64,000 nucleotides of DNA from Staphylotrichum longicolle (Eukaryota; Ascomycota; Sordariomycetes; Sordariales; Chaetomiaceae). The notes beneath the pieces are model-generated. The model did not search any database. It was given only the letters and a program-made list of their open reading frames with translations, and was not told where the DNA came from. The translations under genes were made by a program, and so were the position numbers. This document shows, piece after piece, positions 24,020 through 33,356 of the stretch. Within the stretch, counting starts at the first letter, position 1, and every line of letters starts with the position of its first letter. The stretch lies in assembly GCA_019096155.1 (NCBI GenBank), contig JAHCVI010000001.1, forward strand, positions 8,494,001 to 8,558,000. Reading direction: 5' to 3'.

Positions 24020-25550
24020 TCAGTTTGCCAATGGCCCATTGATCTCCGCGGCCGCAGCTTCAGCTTCAGCATTGGCAGCATCTGCCCGCGAGACACACTC
24101 CTCCAACACCTTCCAGAAGAGCGGGATATCCAGGCTCCGCGGTATCCTCACGCCCTCCTCGCCGGGGGGGAGCAGGCGGGCGGTGATCTGCCCCGTCCGG
24201 GCTCCGGCGCGGGCCTCCTCGTAGGTGCCTTCGGTGACAACCGTCACCTCGAACCGCTCCCTCTGCGCCAGCCCGGGCTCGCCTGCCGGGTCGCAGTCGC
24301 AGAAGGGGATCTCGTGCTGGTCGCCCAACCCGCTCAGGACAGCCGCCACCGCGAGGGGGTCGTGCAGCGGCGGGCCCTCGGTGATGCCAAACACGTCGCT
24401 GTTCATCCCGCGTTAGTTTCCCCTTCCACAACAAACCATACACTGAGAGAAACTCACCTATACGTCTTTGCAAAAAACATCAGCAACTCTACCAACATCA
24501 CCCTCAACCTCGTCTTCCCCCCGCTCTTCCCCTCCGCATTCACCACCACCACCCCCCTCTCCACCTCCTCCCGCCCGTACAACAACAGATCCCTCACCCC
24601 CTCCGTCGTCAACACCAAGTGGCTCAAATCCAACGGAATCAGCGTCGTCTTGGCCGCCAGCGCCCTGTTCCCGAAGATCGCCGCCGCCGCCTCCGGGTCG
24701 GCGAGCACGTTGAACTCGGCAAACTGCGTCCAGTTGCCACGCGCGGCACCCCGTCCACCTCGCCCAGCACGGCGGGCGTGAAGCCGCCGCCCAGCGCGCG
24801 CCCATCAGGCTCAGCCCCGCGACGTGGGCGACCAGGTCCGGGTACTTGAGGAACAGCGCGGCGTTGGTGAAGGCGCCCGTGGCGACGACCCAGGCGGTGC
24901 CGGGCGGGCAGGCCTTGAGGGCGGCGTAGGCGGCGTCGACGGCGGGGATGGCCGTGATGGCGGACGGTCGGGGTCGGGAGCAGGGCGGTGCCGTCGAGCC
25001 CGGAGTCGCCGTGGATGTCGGTGGGCGCGTGCATGGCCGGGCGGGAGAGGGCGGGAGGCGCCGACGTAGACGGGGATGGACTCGGCCTTGCCGATGGCGG
25101 TGAGGATGGAGGTGGCGTTGCGGGTGGTCTTCTCGAGCGAGGCGTTGCCGAAGACGGTGGAGACGCCGAGGATGCGGATGGCCGGGTGGTAGGCGGCGAG
25201 GAGGATGGCGAAGGTGTCCTGGTGAGATGGTTAGCTTGCGGCTTTTGCCGTGTGCATGCGCGTGTGACGGTGTGAATATAATGAAGTCCGAGGTGATGGC
25301 CGAAATGTGGATGTCATGAGAGCCGGTCGAGTGTGACCGTTCCGCCCCTCCCCCGCACAGCCACGGCTCCGTGTCCGGGTCCGCCTCCGTTTCCGGCCGG
25401 CTCGGTAGGACATGTCTCACTCGGCCTCGATCCGGACTTCCGGTGCAGGGACTGAAAGTGACCAGAACATTCAATTTCATTTCCCTGGAAAATACTCACA
25501 TCGTGGCCGGGGTCGCAGTCGAGCCAGACCGGGATCCGCTTGTCCTCCAT
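24020..25550 (-). CDS. Inosine-uridine preferring nucleoside hydrolase family protein, frame-disrupted
   Basis: IUNH-family N-ribohydrolase that splits ribonucleosides into base and ribose for salvage; yeast Urh1 is a member. Exon 1 (25550-25500) encodes the start and IPVWLDCDPGHD. After a 281-bp intron (25499-25219) exon 2 resumes DTFAILLAAYHP, completing the calcium-binding DxDxxxDD signature. Later landmarks are ILGVSTVFGNASLEKTTRNA, HGDSGLDG, WVVATGAFTNAALFLKYPDL and FNVLADPEAAAAIF. Intron 24457-24399 joins FFAKTY to SDVFGITEGPPLHDPLAVA, which carries the active-site HDP. Exon 2 loses frame at least four times (near 25045, 24965, 24796 and 24740). Each is repaired by a single G or C, for example gtggcaac for gtgggcaac. 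The stop is at 24020. Confidence 0.85.
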
Positions 25551-25960
25551 CTTGACAGGTTCGCGTGCGATGAGAGACTCTTGTTTCCGAGTGTGAGTTG
25601 AGAGAGATGCGGTGCTTCAGAAAGTGAGGGTGAAAGATGTTGGCTTGCGTTTCGAGATGAGTGAGACCCAACCAAGCCAACCAAGATGTATCCTTTGAGT
25701 GGCGTGGAAGCGGGGAGGCAGTGCGTTTCAGTTTGGGTCCACCGCTGGCTGATCCCATGAACAACAGAGAGCTTGACCAGTTGCCCGATTAGGAAATGGG
25801 TTCAGTGACCCATTTCGCGGGTGGTTCTGAGTCTTGATCTTATTCTTTTTTTCTTCATGCATCTCAGCAGGCAGTTTAAACACTGCAACACTTAGGCATC
25901 GATCTACCTATACAGAGCAATTGCCTGCTTACCCCACAAACCAGTAGCGGTTTGTACCCA
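25551..25960. other. Intergenic region upstream of the nucleoside hydrolase gene
   Basis: These 410 bp hold the nucleoside hydrolase promoter and the 3' UTR of the RED-like gene. Both genes are on the minus strand. No other feature is supported. Confidence 0.5.
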
Positions 25961-27553
25961 TCACCCACCCCCCTTTTGCCTCTGCATGACCTTCATGACA
26001 TCCTCAAAGTTATTCTTGTCGCCCTTCTTCTTCTTCCCGCCCCTCTTCCGCTTCGACTTATCACCACCACCGCCGCCCCTTTCATCGTCGTCATCCTCGC
26101 CCCATGCAGACAACTTCACCTTCGTCTCATCCAAGTCTGCCTCGTCCTCGACCCTGCTTGACCCGAAGCCCATGTCCATATCTTCGTCGTCCCGGTGCAG
26201 CTCGCTAAGCTTCTTCTTGAGCCGCTCTTCCCGTTCTGCCGCCTTCCTCTCCTCTTCTGACTGCTCCAGGGCGCTGGCTGCCTTTGCCTTTTTCAGGGCG
26301 GCCTGGAACGCGGGGTCGTTCAGTGATGGGGCCTTGTACGTCTCTTCCGACGTGAGACCCGTCTTGGAGTCCTTGAAGTAGTTCCTTGACGCTGGAGCGT
26401 TGGGTTTTGGCGGTAGAGGCATCTCCTGCGATGCCTTTGCTTCCGGTTTCTCTTTGGCTTCGCCTTCCTCGTCGCTGGAGGACTCATCCGACCCTTCCAG
26501 ACCAGCTAACGGATCGTAATCTGAGCCGGCATCGTCAAAGATGCTAATCTCCTTGCTTTCCTCTTCAGCCTGTTGTGCTTCTTGTTGTTTCCTGTAAAAC
26601 TCCGGCACCTCCATGCCCAGGACCTTGCCCGAGGCCAGGAGCTCAGCTTCCCTTTCTTGCTCTTCCGCAACCTTGGGATCGAGCTTCCTGACTTTTCGCC
26701 TTTCGTGGCCATCCTCGTCGACAATGATCATGACTTCCCGGCCTTTGCTGTCCCTTTCTATCCTCGTCCCGGGCTGCTTCTTCTCGCCGATCTTCTTGAA
26801 CTTGGAGCCGAGGCTCGATTCCTCCTTGGCCTTGGCTGCGGCCGCCCTGGCAGCTTTGAGTTCGGCCAATATCTGATTCCGTGACCTCTTTTGCCCCGGA
26901 TTGAGCGTGGTGGAGGCAAACTGGCCCTTCTTTTGCACTTTCTCCTTCTCGACTGCCTTGACTTCGGTCGACTCTAGCTGCTCGAGAATGTCGTCAGGGT
27001 CCTCTTCCGCCGCTGCTTGTGGCTCCTCCTCGCGCTCCTCTGGTGGTTTTGACTTTTCATTGTAGACATCCTCGCCTCTTCGTATCCTCTCCAGAAGCTT
27101 AAAGTCCAATCCCTTGACCAGATGCGTGCTGGAAAGGTCGCCCCCTGCTATCTCGCCCCGTAACCGGTCGTACGTCTCACGATCAATCTCCTCCTTCTTC
27201 AGCGACTCCTCCAGAGCCTTCAGCCTCTCGGCCCGCTCGTCCTCCTCCTCTTCCCTTGTCTTTGCGCGGTCGACGTAGCCCTCGGCAAATCTGCTTCCTT
27301 TCGGGGCGGATGTTCTGAACTTTTTCTGGCCCTTGTCGGTGACCTGGTTCCGTTCTGCAAGCTGCCTGGCGAAGTCTAAGCGGGCGCCAGCGACAGAGCG
27401 AGGGGTCATGGGGATGCTCGATTTGAGTCTGGACCCAAGGGCCGCAGGGGTGCTTGACCCCGGGCTGGGAGCAGCAGGAGAGGCGCCATTTTTTTCGGAG
27501 CTTGGTTTGGTCGCGTTGGCGAGCAACAGCCTGCGAAATTGCTCGTTGTTCAT
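25961..27553 (-). CDS. RED/IK-like splicing factor (RED N-terminal domain)
   Basis: A single open frame of 530 residues without introns. The N-terminal half matches the RED-like domain: MNNEQFRRLLLAN, then KKFRTSAPKGSRFAEGYVDRAKTR, ETYDRLRGEIAGGDLSSTHLVKGLDFKLLERIRRGEDVY. RED proteins associate with the spliceosome together with SMU1. The middle is charged and probably disordered or coiled coil. It is followed by acidic SDESSSDEEGE, RNYFKDSKTGLTSEETYKAPSLNDPAFQAALKKAK, and a basic tail with SKRKRGGKKKKGDK, a likely nuclear localisation signal. The promoter is shared with divergent REV1. The family call rests on the N-terminal motif, and the C-terminus is variable. Confidence 0.88.
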   Translation of the reverse strand: MNNEQFRRLLLANATKPSSEKNGASPAAPSPGSSTPAALGSRLKSSIPMTPRSVAGARLDFARQLAERNQVTDKGQKKFRTSAPKGSRFAEGYVDRAKTREEEEDERAERLKALEESLKKEEIDRETYDRLRGEIAGGDLSSTHLVKGLDFKLLERIRRGEDVYNEKSKPPEEREEEPQAAAEEDPDDILEQLESTEVKAVEKEKVQKKGQFASTTLNPGQKRSRNQILAELKAARAAAAKAKEESSLGSKFKKIGEKKQPGTRIERDSKGREVMIIVDEDGHERRKVRKLDPKVAEEQEREAELLASGKVLGMEVPEFYRKQQEAQQAEEESKEISIFDDAGSDYDPLAGLEGSDESSSDEEGEAKEKPEAKASQEMPLPPKPNAPASRNYFKDSKTGLTSEETYKAPSLNDPAFQAALKKAKAASALEQSEEERKAAEREERLKKKLSELHRDDEDMDMGFGSSRVEDEADLDETKVKLSAWGEDDDDERGGGGGDKSKRKRGGKKKKGDKNNFEDVMKVMQRQKGGG

Positions 27554-28075
27554 GGTAGTGGTGGGTGGTGATGAGTTTGGGGTCTCGGCGGCTCCTCGAG
27601 GAGGTCAAGCTCAGCCTTGGAGCGCGAGGCTACCTTACCTACCTGGAGCAGGGCATACCTCTCAATGCCCCGAGCGAACACAAAAAGTGGGCCACTTTAG
27701 CCTCTGTGGGATCTCCCCAGCAGGGTATCAGGTGACTGCGCGCAACTGAGCGGGGCCATGTCCCGCCGAAAGGGCGCGTTTCCCAACACGTCGGACCCCG
27801 AATCCATGGTTACAGGCGTCAAGTTGCCACCGAAAGGCGTCAATCGTTTTTGCTTCAAATGAACAAGAGCAATGGCAACCATCCCAGATCGATCCGTGTC
27901 TTGCTCGACTCGCGCTTCTTCAACTCGTTTTATGAGATGAACAGTTAGATTTTAACGGGATTTCTTACTTTTTTTTATCATGCCATGATTTCTTTGGCTT
28001 CCCCTCCAGTGTCTCGCGCCGTGTCTTGCATCGGGTCTCGCATCGGGTATCGCATCGGGTCTCTCGTCGTACACC
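27554..28075. other. Divergent promoter region, RED-like gene / REV1
   Basis: These 522 bp lie between two divergent starts. A T-rich tract (27970-27978) and three tandem 12-bp repeats (28028-28063) lie just before the REV1 ATG. Confidence 0.55.
28028..28063 (+). repeat. Three tandem 12-bp repeats in the REV1 leader
   Basis: The unit GCATCGGGT(C/A)TC occurs three times head to tail, with one base different in the middle copy. It ends 12 bp before the REV1 start codon, so it is probably transcribed. Confidence 0.85.
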
Positions 28076-31000
28076 ATGGGCAGCCGCTTGGAAAAGAACT
28101 CGTCGGCGGTGCAGAAGCGCATCGCAAGCCACGAGTTTACCGATGAAGGCGGCGAAGAGTACGAGGAGAGCGAGTTTGGGGGGTTCGGCGACTATTTCCG
28201 GCGCAAGAAGCTCAAGCTGCAGAACCTCGACGTCGAACTGCGCGCCGCGAGCCACGACAAGCCCCAAATCTTCAAGGGGATCGTGGCACATGTCACGGGC
28301 TACACCCAACCGCCGTTGCATGTGTAAGCAATCCAGCCACGTAGCGGACCAACCCGACTCGCTAATCCCCTACGCAGTCTGCACAAGGAACTCGTCCAGC
28401 ATGGTGCGGGTTTCCTGCAGTATCTCGACTTGAAAACCATGGCCACCCACATCATCGCCTCTTCTATGCCACCCAAGAAGACGGTTGACTTCACCAAGTA
28501 CCGCGTCGTCAAGCCTGCCTGGGTGATGGACTCAATCAAGGCGGGGAAACTGCTGCCATGGGCAGATTACCGCGTCATCGATGATGGCCCAAGGCAAAAG
28601 ACCATCAAGTTTGACGGGGGCAAGATGTTCAGCCAGGCTACCCAGCAGTCCCCGGTTGGATACCGGGAGCAAACCCAGAACAGCTTCTACCAGTTTCAAA
28701 GGCCAGCTGCCCGTGAATCCCAGGGCTCGAGCAGCCCTTTCCAACCTTCCTCTGCCAGGAAACCCGTTTCCAATGATCTCGAGACCATTGATGATTTTGA
28801 CGATATGGAAGTGGACATGCTCATTCATGACCCAACCATCTCGAAACCACATGCACAGGACGCTACGACGAGCCCGGGCGAGCAGCCATTGGAGACGGAG
28901 GCTCCTGTTAATGAAGACGAGGGCCATGGATTCGACCAAGAGACGGACACGCCAAAACAGCCGCCTTCTGGGAAACCCATGACTTCCGAAGAGCACAATG
29001 CTGTGCTTCTCCAGGATCCCAAGATCCGGAAGTCGTCCACCGCCAACCCCGACTTTCTGAAGCAGTACTATTCCGAGAGCCGCTTGCACCACCTGTCCAC
29101 CTGGAAAGCCCAGCTCAAGTCGCGTCTGATGAGCATGACGGCCGAGAAAGGCCCGGCAGCAAAACCAATCAAGCGAAAGAGCGGCTCACGGCGATACATT
29201 ATGCACGTCGACTTTGACAGCTTCTTCTGCGCGGTCTCCATCCAAAACCACGCCCCAGAGGATCACGACAAGCCAGTCGTCGTGGCCCACAGCACGGGCA
29301 GCGGCTCCGAGATCGCGTCCTGCAACTACCCAGCACGGAAGTTTGGAGTCAAGAACGGCATGTGGATGAAACGTGCCCAGGAGCTGTGTCCCGATCTCAA
29401 AGTTGTGCCCTATGACTTCCCCGCCTACGAAGAGGCAAGCCGGCTCTTCTACAACGCCATTCTAGGTGTTGGCGGCGTCGTCCAGAGTGTGAGCATCGAC
29501 GAAGCGCTCGTTGACATCACCGATATCGTACTTTCCGCCCCAGGTTCGAAAGGCGTGGGAGTCAGCGAGGGTAGTGTCTGGAGGGAACAGGAGAAAGCGG
29601 ACGAGATGGCCACCAACCTCAGGGCAGAGACCAAGGAGAAGACTGGCTGCCACGTCTCGGTCGGAATTGGAGGGAACGTCCTTCTTGCCAAGGTCGCCCT
29701 GCGGAAGGCGAAGCCTGCCGGTCAGTACCAAATTAGGCCAGAAGAGGTATTGGACATCCTCAGCGACCTTAAAGTTGAGGATCTTCCTGGCGTCGCCTAC
29801 AGCATCGGCGGCAAGCTGGAAGAGATGGGCGTCAAGTTCGTAAAGGATTTGCGCCAGACATCCAAAGAGCGGCTCGTCTCTGTCTTGGGCCCCAAGACGG
29901 GAGAAAAGCTGTGGGAGTATGCGCGCGGCATCGACCGCACCGAGGTCGGCGAGCAGCCAATCCGCAAATCCGTCTCAGCCGACGTGAACTGGGGCATCCG
30001 ATTCGTCAACCAGGAGGAGGCCGAGGAGTTTGTCCGCAACCTTTGCAAGGAGCTGGAGCGCCGGCTTCTAAATGAAGGGGTCAAGGGGAAGCACCTGACC
30101 ATGAAAATCATGCGACGTGCCTTGGATGCGCCTTTGGACCCGGCAAAACACTTGGGCCACGGCAAATGCGACACCTTCACCAAAAGCATCGCCTTTGGCG
30201 TCGCCACCAACGATGCCGAGCTCATCGGGAGGGAGTCGGTCACGATTTTGCGTTCCTTCAAGTTCAGCCCTGGGGATCTCAGAGGGTTGGGTGTTCAAAT
30301 GACTAAACTCGAGCCCATCAAGCCATCCGCTGCCCCTGAAGGAAGCCAGAAGAAACTCGACTTTGGCAGCGCGCCTCCGCCAGCAAAGAGGCAAAAGACC
30401 GAAGCGATAGATGACGTTACAGGCGCAAACAAGCCGAGTCGTCGCCTCTCTGGACAGGAAGTCGAGCAGGATCCCATTTCGGTAGACCCCTTGACGCCCA
30501 GGAAACCCAAGGTGCACCCAGCGCTAGCCCTCGCGAGGGCCAACGCAGCGGATAAGAAAGCTAACTCGCCCCTCAACATTGCCGGAACTCAATTCATCAT
30601 CCCGTCCAACGCCGATCCTGCCGTTCTCGCCGAGCTCCCCCAGGACATCCGAAGCCGGCTGGGGAACCAAGCCAAGCGCCCTTCCGCAGCCCCGTCCCGC
30701 GAAGCGTCCCCCTCCGTCCACTCTCGTTCTCACAGCCCGGCCCTAGCGGACGATATCCCCCCGGACGTGGACCCAGAAGTCTTCAACGCCTTGCCCGACG
30801 AAATGAAAGCTGAAGTCCTCGCCTCCTACCGCCACAAGCAACGCCCAGGCGGCGGCCAAGCGGTTCTCCCCCAGTCTCCACGCAAGGACAGAATCATCCA
30901 CCGTCCAAAAGAAAACCGCACCCCGACCAAACGCGGCATAAAAACCCTCTTCAGCCGCGCCCGCGACCGCGAGCGCCAGCAGGACGCCGGAGCCGGCCTG

Positions 31001-31636
31001 CTGCAAAACCAGCCTGGCGCCGATCAAACCCGAGCCCCGCGGCGGCAGCGGTGGCGGCGGAGGCGGCAGCAATGACGCAGACCCCGTACTAGACGACCTC
31101 GACCCGGCGTTCCTCGCCGAACTGCCAGAGGACGTCCGCCGGGAGTCGTCGAGGACCACCGCCGCCAACGGCTCGCGCAGCAGCGCGCGGGGCAGCTGGG
31201 CTTCCACGCGCCTGCTCGCCGCGGCGGCGGCGGTGGCGGGAGGCAGGATGACGCGGACGGGGTTGGATCCCGCGGCGGCGGTGGACAGACGCGTCTTACG
31301 TTCCCGGCGAAGCCGCCCAAGGTTGTGTTTACGCAATCCGGGCTGACGGCGATGCGGGATGTCAAGGACATGGTCGGGGTGTGGCACGGGGCGACGCAGG
31401 ATGAGGGCCCCCACCGGGCGGACGTGGAGGTGTTTGAGCGGTATGTGGCGCGGGTGGTGACGGAGGAGAAGGATATGGAGAAGGCGAGGGTGCTGGTCAA
31501 GTGGCTGGGGTGGGTTGTTGAGGAGGGGGTGGAAGGCGGTGGGAAGGAGTCCTGGAGGAAGGCGGTGGAGGCGGTCAAGAGGACGGTTCAGGGAGCCATG
31601 GCGGAGAGGGGACTGGCGCCGATGGACTTTGGGTAG
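28076..31636 (+). CDS. REV1: DNA repair protein REV1 (Y-family deoxycytidyl transferase), two frameshifts near C-terminus
   Basis: REV1 inserts dCMP opposite abasic sites and scaffolds polymerase zeta in translesion synthesis. One intron at 28324-28377 splits the BRCT domain (about residues 60-148, ending KPAWVMDSIKAGKLLPWADYRV). The polymerase core begins YIMHVDFDSFFCAVS (Asp361, Asp363) and has SIDEALVDITD (Asp457, Glu458) and CHVSVGIGGNVLLAKVALRKAKPAG. The tail has UBM-like modules: NADPAVLAELPQDIRSRL (about 827), VDPEVFNALPDEMKAEVLAS (about 878) and DDLDPAFLAELPEDVRRE. The last segment, FTQSGLTAMRDVKDMVGVWHG...LVKWLGWVVEEG, is the Rev7/polymerase-binding C-terminal domain. The frame shifts near 31005-31025 and at about 31143 (cgggagtcgtc; one extra g restores RREVVEDHRRQ). 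The stop is at 31634-31636. Confidence 0.92.
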
Positions 31637-31819
31637 GTAGTCTTGTACGTCCAAGAAAGATTTGGGCGATGTTGAGGCTGGTCGTGGTTGGCAATAGGCA
31701 ATATGAACTTGAATTGAAGCTTAAGAAGGTACACTGAAGGGTATCTACGCCGCGAAAACTACGCCAAGTATCAACAATATCGGCACACGCTCCCGTAGCT
31801 ACCGTGTTCCCACCTGCCA

Positions 31820-32719
31820 CTAAAGCAGGGTCAGGGTCAGCGCGCCAACGGCCGCAAGGCTGGCTGCCAACGCGACCCGGGCGGTGGCAGCGCCGGCCAT
31901 GTAGACCTTGAACCTGTTTAGCAGTGACCTCAGTCTTCCATCCAAGGTTCGGACTCACCGTCAGTTTCAGGTTGCCGCCGCAGGCCTGCGTGGTGTTGCC
32001 CTCGCAGGGGAGATTGCACGCGGTGTCGGGGAACTTTTCGGACAGGCTGGAGAGCGTTTGAGAGCACCAGCATTCCCTGTTGTCGGTTAGTTATCCTCGT
32101 GCATATAGCGTCGATCATCCTCCGTCTTGCATCCCTCTCTTCGAATCCATTTCCACCCCCTCCGATCCCCATGTCGCTCTGGACCACTCCTCCCTTCATC
32201 GCTTCCCCTTCTCACGACCCAAGCAAACCCACCTCCTCCCCCCGCCTCCCCTTCCCCCACCCCATCCTCATCAGCATCCCTCACCTTCCCCAACCCAACC
32301 CAGACCAAACCAAACCAACCAACCCAAGCCACCAAGAGAAGAAAAGAGAAAGACCAACAAGAGAAAAAAAAGATCAGCACACACCTCGCATACTCCAACC
32401 CGGCAAACTTGAACCGCCCGCTCTTGCCGCCGCTCGCGTCCCCGGCGCCCGTCTTGCAAAAGTCGAGGCACGTCTCGACCGTCATGCCGCCCGGCCTGAC
32501 GAGGTTGGCGCCGCCGGCCAGCGCGCGCACGCCCGACGTGTCGGCAGGTTCCGTCGTCTCGTTGTAGCAGCCGTGGTAGGCGTAGCCGGCGGGGAGGTTG
32601 GGGCCGGTGACGACCGTGACGACTTGCTGTTGTTGTTGTTGTTCACTGGGAGAGGTGGTGGGGGATTGGGCGGAGGTGAGGGCTGCCAGGGGCAGGAGGA
32701 GGAGGGGGAGGAGCTGCAT
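31820..32719 (-). CDS. Small secreted WSC-domain protein, probably GPI-anchored
   Basis: The N-terminus MQLLPLLLLPLAALTSAQ is a clear signal peptide. A Ser/Gln-rich stretch leads to a WSC domain: YAYHGCYNETTEP, MTVETCLDFCK, FKFAGLEYAR|ECWCSQTL, CNLPCEGNTTQACGGN. After KLT the third exon gives VYMAGAATARVALAASLAAVGALTLTLL, a hydrophobic tail like a GPI signal. Exons are 32719-32385, 32076-31959 and 31906-31820, with introns of 308 bp (32384-32077) and 52 bp (31958-31907); 179 residues in total. WSC domains bind polysaccharide in fungal wall proteins and stress sensors. There is no cytoplasmic tail, so it is a wall-surface protein and not a WSC sensor. The boundaries all keep frame and preserve the cysteines. 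Confidence 0.82.
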
Positions 32720-33356
32720 CTTGGAATGGGGAAAAAATAAAGAAATTAAAAAGGGTTTTGATGGTAAACGGGGGATAAGGATAGGGGGGAATATGAAGGG
32801 TAAGAGGTTAAAGAGCGTGTGAGTTTGTGTGATACTTGGGGCGCGTCACAGCGCGGTGGGATGTGAAGACGACAGAGCCTGGAAAAAAAAAAAAGAGTGT
32901 ACTCAACGGTCGGAGGGATGATGTGAGGTCAGGTTGGAAATGAGAGTGAGAGAATGAGGCTGCCTGGGTTCTGGACTCGTGGGGATCCGTTGGATCAGCA
33001 TGCAGGGCTGAGGAAATTGAGAAATATTGCTCCACTTTTGCTGCTATCCCTGTCGCCGCTACCGACAGTTTGGGTTAATGCTCGAGCCACTCGGGCCCAG
33101 GCATCTTATCTCGCCGGTCTGTTGATGCACCGTTCATGCATGCCTGAGTGTAAGCTGATTTCTGCATACGCCGCGGGTTGTCTGGGCGATAGGGAGTTTG
33201 CACATGTCAGAACTGGGCAGTTGTGGGCAAGACCCGCCGCGGTCAAGCAAAAACTAACCAACAACAACAGATCGATTTTCAGCCAGACTGACCAAAGGAT
33301 AAGGCTGCCGGACAGAACGCTTTAACTGAGAAGTACACTGCCAGATGGCATTTACA
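32720..33356. other. Intergenic region upstream of the WSC gene
   Basis: These ~640 bp hold the WSC gene promoter and the OCT1 3' UTR, with an A12-type run at 32883-32894. No coding sequence is supported. The exact OCT1 3' end is uncertain (see OCT1). Confidence 0.5.

Noticed and set aside
24020..24406. Separate 128-codon gene starting MNSDVFGITEG
   Set aside because: It is the last exon of the nucleoside hydrolase; the ATG lies inside the intron and the exon joins FFAKTY to SDVFG.
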